Part shown: positions 49,854 to 53,460 of the stretch, in pieces | Position numbering within the stretch: position 1 is the stretch's first letter | Layout: each line of letters opens with the position of its first letter | NCBI GenBank assembly: GCA_031273265.1 | Contig: JAISSH010000039.1 | Location: 1-53,460 of the forward strand | Length of the DNA: 53,460 bases | From: Treponema sp. | Lineage (GTDB): Bacteria > Spirochaetota > Spirochaetia > Treponematales > Breznakiellaceae | Reading direction: 5' to 3' | The notes under the pieces: generated by a model | Told to the model about the DNA's origin: nothing | Database searches by the model: none | The model's input: only the letters and a program-made list of their open reading frames with translations | Made by a program: the position numbers and the translations under genes

Positions 49854-51005
49854 TTAATAAATCGGCATACTATTGTCTACTTCTCTCGCCCATGCGTTAA
49901 GTCCGTCCTGCAGATTCAACAACCGTCCCGTGTAGCCAACTTCTTCAAGCGCCCTGATTCCCAAGATGCTCCTCTGCCCTATTTTGCAAAGAAACACCGC
50001 GTCAATTTCAGGATTTAACTCGTCTTTTCTGCGCTGAAGCTGACCCAACGGCATGACAATCGCGCCGGGGAATTTTACAATTGCTCTTTCATGCGGTTCG
50101 CGTATGTCGATAAGTTGAATTTTGTCGCCTTTATCAAGACGCGCTTTTAAATCTGTCGCGGTAATTGTTTCAATCGGCTTTTCGTCGTTTTTCTTTTTAA
50201 GACCGCAGAATTCCTCGTAATCAATTAATTCTTTGATTGATGGGTCTTTTCCGCAGACAGGACAAGCAGGCTCTTTGGAAAGTTTCAGCTCACGGAACTT
50301 CATGCGCCATGCGTCAAAAATTAAAAGCCGCCCGACCAGCGAATTACCGCCGCCGACAATGAGCTTTATCACTTCGTTTGCCTGTATCGTCCCCACGATG
50401 CCGGGAAGAACTCCCATTACGCCTCCTTCGGCGCAGGACGGAACAAGTCCGGGCGGCGGCGGAGAGGGGTAAAGACAGCGGTAGCACGGTCCCTCTTTCG
50501 CGTAAAAAATGCTCGACTGCCCTTCGAATTGAAAAATGGAGCCGTACACGTTCGGCTTTCCCAAAAAGACGCACGCGTCGTTTACAAGATAGCGCGTTTG
50601 GTAGTTGTCGGTTCCGTCCGCTACAATGTCATAATCGGCGATTATATCCATCGCGTTCTTGCTTGTAAGCGCTTCGTTATGTGTAATGATATTTATGTAC
50701 GGATTGATGCTTTTCATTCTGTCTTTCGCGGACGCGACTTTCGGTCTTCCCACGTCTTTTGTCCCGTGAATGATCTGACGCTGAAGATTCGATTCGTCTA
50801 CAAAATCAAAATCGACAATGCCGATTGTCCCGATTCCGGCGGCGGACAGGTACAGCGCAAGAGGAGCGCCGAGACCGCCAGTGCCGACAATCAACACTTT
50901 CGCGGCTTTCAGCTTTTTCTGCCCCTCAATGCCGATTTCCGGCAGTAAAAGATGACGGCTGTAACGCGCTATTTCCTCATTGGTCAGATCCGCCAATTCG
51001 CTCAT
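49854..51005 (-). CDS. moeZ: ThiF/MoeB-type sulfur-carrier adenylyltransferase with C-terminal rhodanese domain (MoeZ-like)
   Basis: IARYSRHLLLPEIGIEGQKKLKAAKVLIVGTGGLGAPLALYL; DGTDNYQTRYLVNDAC; zinc Cys pairs; rhodanese IDIREPHERAIVKFPGA ... FLCKIGQRS. Confidence 0.93.
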   Translation of the reverse strand: MSELADLTNEEIARYSRHLLLPEIGIEGQKKLKAAKVLIVGTGGLGAPLALYLSAAGIGTIGIVDFDFVDESNLQRQIIHGTKDVGRPKVASAKDRMKSINPYINIITHNEALTSKNAMDIIADYDIVADGTDNYQTRYLVNDACVFLGKPNVYGSIFQFEGQSSIFYAKEGPCYRCLYPSPPPPGLVPSCAEGGVMGVLPGIVGTIQANEVIKLIVGGGNSLVGRLLIFDAWRMKFRELKLSKEPACPVCGKDPSIKELIDYEEFCGLKKKNDEKPIETITATDLKARLDKGDKIQLIDIREPHERAIVKFPGAIVMPLGQLQRRKDELNPEIDAVFLCKIGQRSILGIRALEEVGYTGRLLNLQDGLNAWAREVDNSMPIY

Positions 51006-51283
51006 CGCAATCCCCCAGCGATTGCCGGTACAAGCATGACGGAATCCCCGTCTTTTACGGGAGTCGCCAATCCGTTAAGTTCCTTGATATTCGTGTCCCC
51101 AATAAAAACGTTTATAAAATCGCGTAAAGTGTCGTCGTCTTTGTACAGATGTTTGCAAATGTCCGGGTGTTTCGCCGCCAAATCCGCGATAGCCTCTCCT
51201 GCTGTTCCGCCCGAAACTTCAATTTCCGCCTGTCTTTCCGTGTAGGCTCGCAACGCCGCCGGAACCAATATTGAAACTGCCAT
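51002..51283 (-). CDS. cysO: MoaD/ThiS/CysO-like sulfur carrier protein ending AGGLR
   Basis: Ubiquitin-like MoaD-type protein; FINVFIGDTNIKELNGLATPVKDGDSVMLVPAIAGGLR; between a JAMM protease and MoeZ. Confidence 0.88.
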   Translation of the reverse strand: MAVSILVPAALRAYTERQAEIEVSGGTAGEAIADLAAKHPDICKHLYKDDDTLRDFINVFIGDTNIKELNGLATPVKDGDSVMLVPAIAGGLR

Positions 51284-51285
51284 AG

Positions 51286-51720
51286 TTAATCTCCTTCGTT
51301 TATTATAACATCTTCTTCGATAAATGCCGACCTGTCGTCCTTCAAAATCCAGCTTGTAAAATCTCTCGCTTTTCCCTTTTCCACAGCGGTAATTATGTAC
51401 GAATAAAACGGCAGAGCGTGTTCCCTGTCAAAATCGGACGGTTTCGCGGGGTGATCGGGGTGTGAGTGATAAAAACCAAGAACGTCAAGTTTAAGAGAAC
51501 GTGCTTTTTTTTCCGCGTCAAGCATATTTTCAGGCGTAATTAAAAAACGGTGGTACTGTTCGCCCTCAGAGAATTCGTTTGATATGGGCAAAATTTGAGT
51601 GATAGACTTTTCCTCGCTTTCACCTAACGTCCCAAGCAAAACACCGCAACACTCGTTGGGATAAGCCTTCTCTCCTTCGGACTTTATTTCGTCTTGCAAA
51701 GATTTTGTTATATTCAGCAT
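51286..51720 (-). CDS. mec: JAMM/MPN+ metalloprotease (Mec-like)
   Basis: NECCGVLLGT; GFYHSHPDHPAKPSDFDREHA; ATGA overlap with cysM. Confidence 0.9.
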   Translation of the reverse strand: MLNITKSLQDEIKSEGEKAYPNECCGVLLGTLGESEEKSITQILPISNEFSEGEQYHRFLITPENMLDAEKKARSLKLDVLGFYHSHPDHPAKPSDFDREHALPFYSYIITAVEKGKARDFTSWILKDDRSAFIEEDVIINEGD

Positions 51721-52622
51721 CAAACACCTTCCAGAACCGGCTCCGACATATAACGGTAACCGCCGTCGCATAAAATGGTAACAACGACAGAACCCTCAGG
51801 CAGTTTTTCCGCGATTCTCACCGCGGCGAGTACGTTCGCTCCGGCGCTTACGCCGACAAACAGACCTTCTTCCCTCGCAAGACGGCGCGTCATCTCATAC
51901 GCCTCTTCCGTTCCTATTTCGGTCCGACTATCAATTATGCTTTCGTCAAAAAAGCCGGGCTTTATTGTCGTCTCCATGTGCTTCATGCCTTCAAGACCGT
52001 GAAAAGGCGAATCGGGCTGCATGAAAATCGCCTTTATATTCTTGTTATGCGATTTAAGACGTTTTGTTATTCCCATAAAACTTCCCGAAGTGCCCGCTCC
52101 CGCGACAAAGTGCGTAACGGCGTTATTTGTCTGTTCAAGGATTTCAACGCCTGTCGTTTCGTAGTGAGCCTTCCAGTTGTTGTCGTTGTTGTACTGATCG
52201 GGATAAAAGTATTTTTCAGGACTCTGTGCAACAAGTTTCTGCACCGCGTGATATGCGCCGTCTGAACTTTCAAGAGGGTCTGTGTCGATAATCTGCGCTC
52301 CGTAAGCGCGGAGAATTTTCTTGCGCTCAAAACTGGCGTTCGCCGGCATGCAAAGCGTTACGCGATAACCCAACGCCGCCCCTATCATGGCGTAGGCGAT
52401 GCCTGTATTTCCGCTTGTTGCGTCGATTATAATTTTATCCTTTGTAAGCTTTCCGCTTTTAATTCCGTCAAGGATCATCGCCTTCGCCGCCCTGTCTTTT
52501 ACAGAGCCGCTCGGATTAAAATACTCGGCTTTCGCAAGCACCTGAACCCCGTTAAGAGAGCGCGTGATATTTTTCAAGGCGATTAAAGGAGTGTTTCCAA
52601 CCGTATCAATGATGTTATTCAT
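51720..52622 (-). CDS. cysM: PLP-dependent cysteine synthase (CysM-like)
   Basis: IIDTVGNTPLIALKNI; NPSGSVKDRAAKAMI; DATSGNTGIAYAMIGAALGY; GAGTSGSFMGITKRLK. Confidence 0.93.
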   Translation of the reverse strand: MNNIIDTVGNTPLIALKNITRSLNGVQVLAKAEYFNPSGSVKDRAAKAMILDGIKSGKLTKDKIIIDATSGNTGIAYAMIGAALGYRVTLCMPANASFERKKILRAYGAQIIDTDPLESSDGAYHAVQKLVAQSPEKYFYPDQYNNDNNWKAHYETTGVEILEQTNNAVTHFVAGAGTSGSFMGITKRLKSHNKNIKAIFMQPDSPFHGLEGMKHMETTIKPGFFDESIIDSRTEIGTEEAYEMTRRLAREEGLFVGVSAGANVLAAVRIAEKLPEGSVVVTILCDGGYRYMSEPVLEGV

Positions 52623-52633
52623 ACTGTTTATTA

Positions 52634-52650
52634 AGTATTAAATATATAAA
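52634..52650. promoter_or_regulatory. candidate (weaker) Rrf2 operator upstream of cysM
   Basis: AGTATTAAATATATAAA; reverse-strand -35 TTGACA at 52657-52662. Confidence 0.35.
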
Positions 52651-52717
52651 AAGAATTGTCAAGCCGTTTTTGCCAAATTTTTATTAATCTTGAAAAAATA
52701 TAAAAAAGGGGAATAAT

Positions 52718-53113
52718 ATGAATATGAGGTTTTGGGGCTATAATATGATTAAAGCAGTTGCTTCAATATGCATAATTATTTTTTTATCGTCTTGTAAATA
52801 TATGCCTGTTTATGTGGAAAAAGAATTTGATTTGAATAATGAATTTGAATTTATTTTACAATATGAGACAAACAAGGCTTCTTCAAAAGCGGAATTTATC
52901 CTTGAAGGGGAAATAAGCGGTTTGGGAAAAGTTGAATTTTTTGCTCCCCCTAACAATGAAATAGAAAGTGTGTTTCATACCAAAACATTTCTTATTAAAG
53001 ATAACATAAAATTTCAAGTTGAACAAACTTGGTATGAAAAAAGCGCGGTGATAAAATATGTCCCCATAGAGCCAAGCACAGGAAAATTATTGGTAAAATT
53101 TAGAGTGTATTGA
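52718..53113 (+). CDS. small putative lipoprotein of unknown function
   Basis: Hydrophobic N-terminus with lipobox-like FLSSC. Confidence 0.6.
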   Translation: MNMRFWGYNMIKAVASICIIIFLSSCKYMPVYVEKEFDLNNEFEFILQYETNKASSKAEFILEGEISGLGKVEFFAPPNNEIESVFHTKTFLIKDNIKFQVEQTWYEKSAVIKYVPIEPSTGKLLVKFRVY

Positions 53114-53269
53114 GATTCAAATTTACCCTCTTGGTACAAAACACATCACAAGCCAATAATTACCCTCTAATTCTTCAACATAATCACCAAGCCGCCTGTA
53201 AACTTCCAACATTTGAAAATTTTTCCATCTTCAGTCAAGCGCCGTACATCTGCGCGCCATATATAGGGT

Positions 53270-53460
53270 ATGAAAACTAACACAAAATTCAAGAACAGCG
53301 TGTTTACTCTGCTGTTCAGCGACCCGGCTTTGCTGAGGGAACTCTATTGCGCGCTGGAAGGAGTCTCGCTTCCGCCGGACGCGCCGGTTTCCATTAACAC
53401 GCTCGACGACGTGCTGTTTATGGATTTAATCAACGACATCTCTTTCGAGATAGACGGAAA
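53270..53460 (+). CDS. Rpn / PD-(D/E)XK nuclease family transposase-like protein, truncated by the window end
   Basis: MKTNTKFKNSVFTLLFSDPALLRELYCALEGVSLPPDAPVSINTLDDVLFMDLINDISFEIDG. Confidence 0.7.
   Translation, partial: MKTNTKFKNSVFTLLFSDPALLRELYCALEGVSLPPDAPVSINTLDDVLFMDLINDISFEIDG

Overview
53.5 kb chromosomal window, probably from a spirochaete such as Treponema (inferred from protein character and gene order; no search was run). Positions 1-30 kb are mostly housekeeping: purMND, mltG-dnaG-rpoD, scpAB-rluB-cmk-rpsA, a sigma54 activator, mreBCD-mrdA-rodA, RNase P RNA with enlarged helices, recA and prs. Positions ~30.2-52.7 kb look like a dedicated sulfur-acquisition island: (a) cysK1-nifB-nifX; (b) a Family 2A encapsulin shell with an N-terminally extended SufS-type cysteine desulfurase (predicted cargo) and an EpsC-type serine acetyltransferase; (c) a nitrogenase-like NifD/NifK pair with an SsuABC/TauABC-type importer and no NifH or NifEN in the window; (d) an Rrf2 regulator with three cysteines; (e) cysK2-metQ; (f) cysM-JAMM protease-CysO-like sulfur carrier-MoeZ/rhodanese, followed by a BspA-like LRR protein. 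Six promoter regions in this island share an AT-rich 17-bp imperfect palindrome, approximately CATAGTAAATATATATG, at or near the -10, usually with a TTGACA -35. My central hypothesis is one Rrf2-controlled sulfur-starvation regulon joining a nitrogenase-like (possibly C-S-cleaving) reductase, its own NifB cofactor supply, an encapsulated cysteine desulfurase and a protein-thiocarboxylate cysteine pathway. Each module has known relatives. The combination and shared operator are the part that may be undescribed. All family calls come from reading motifs by eye.
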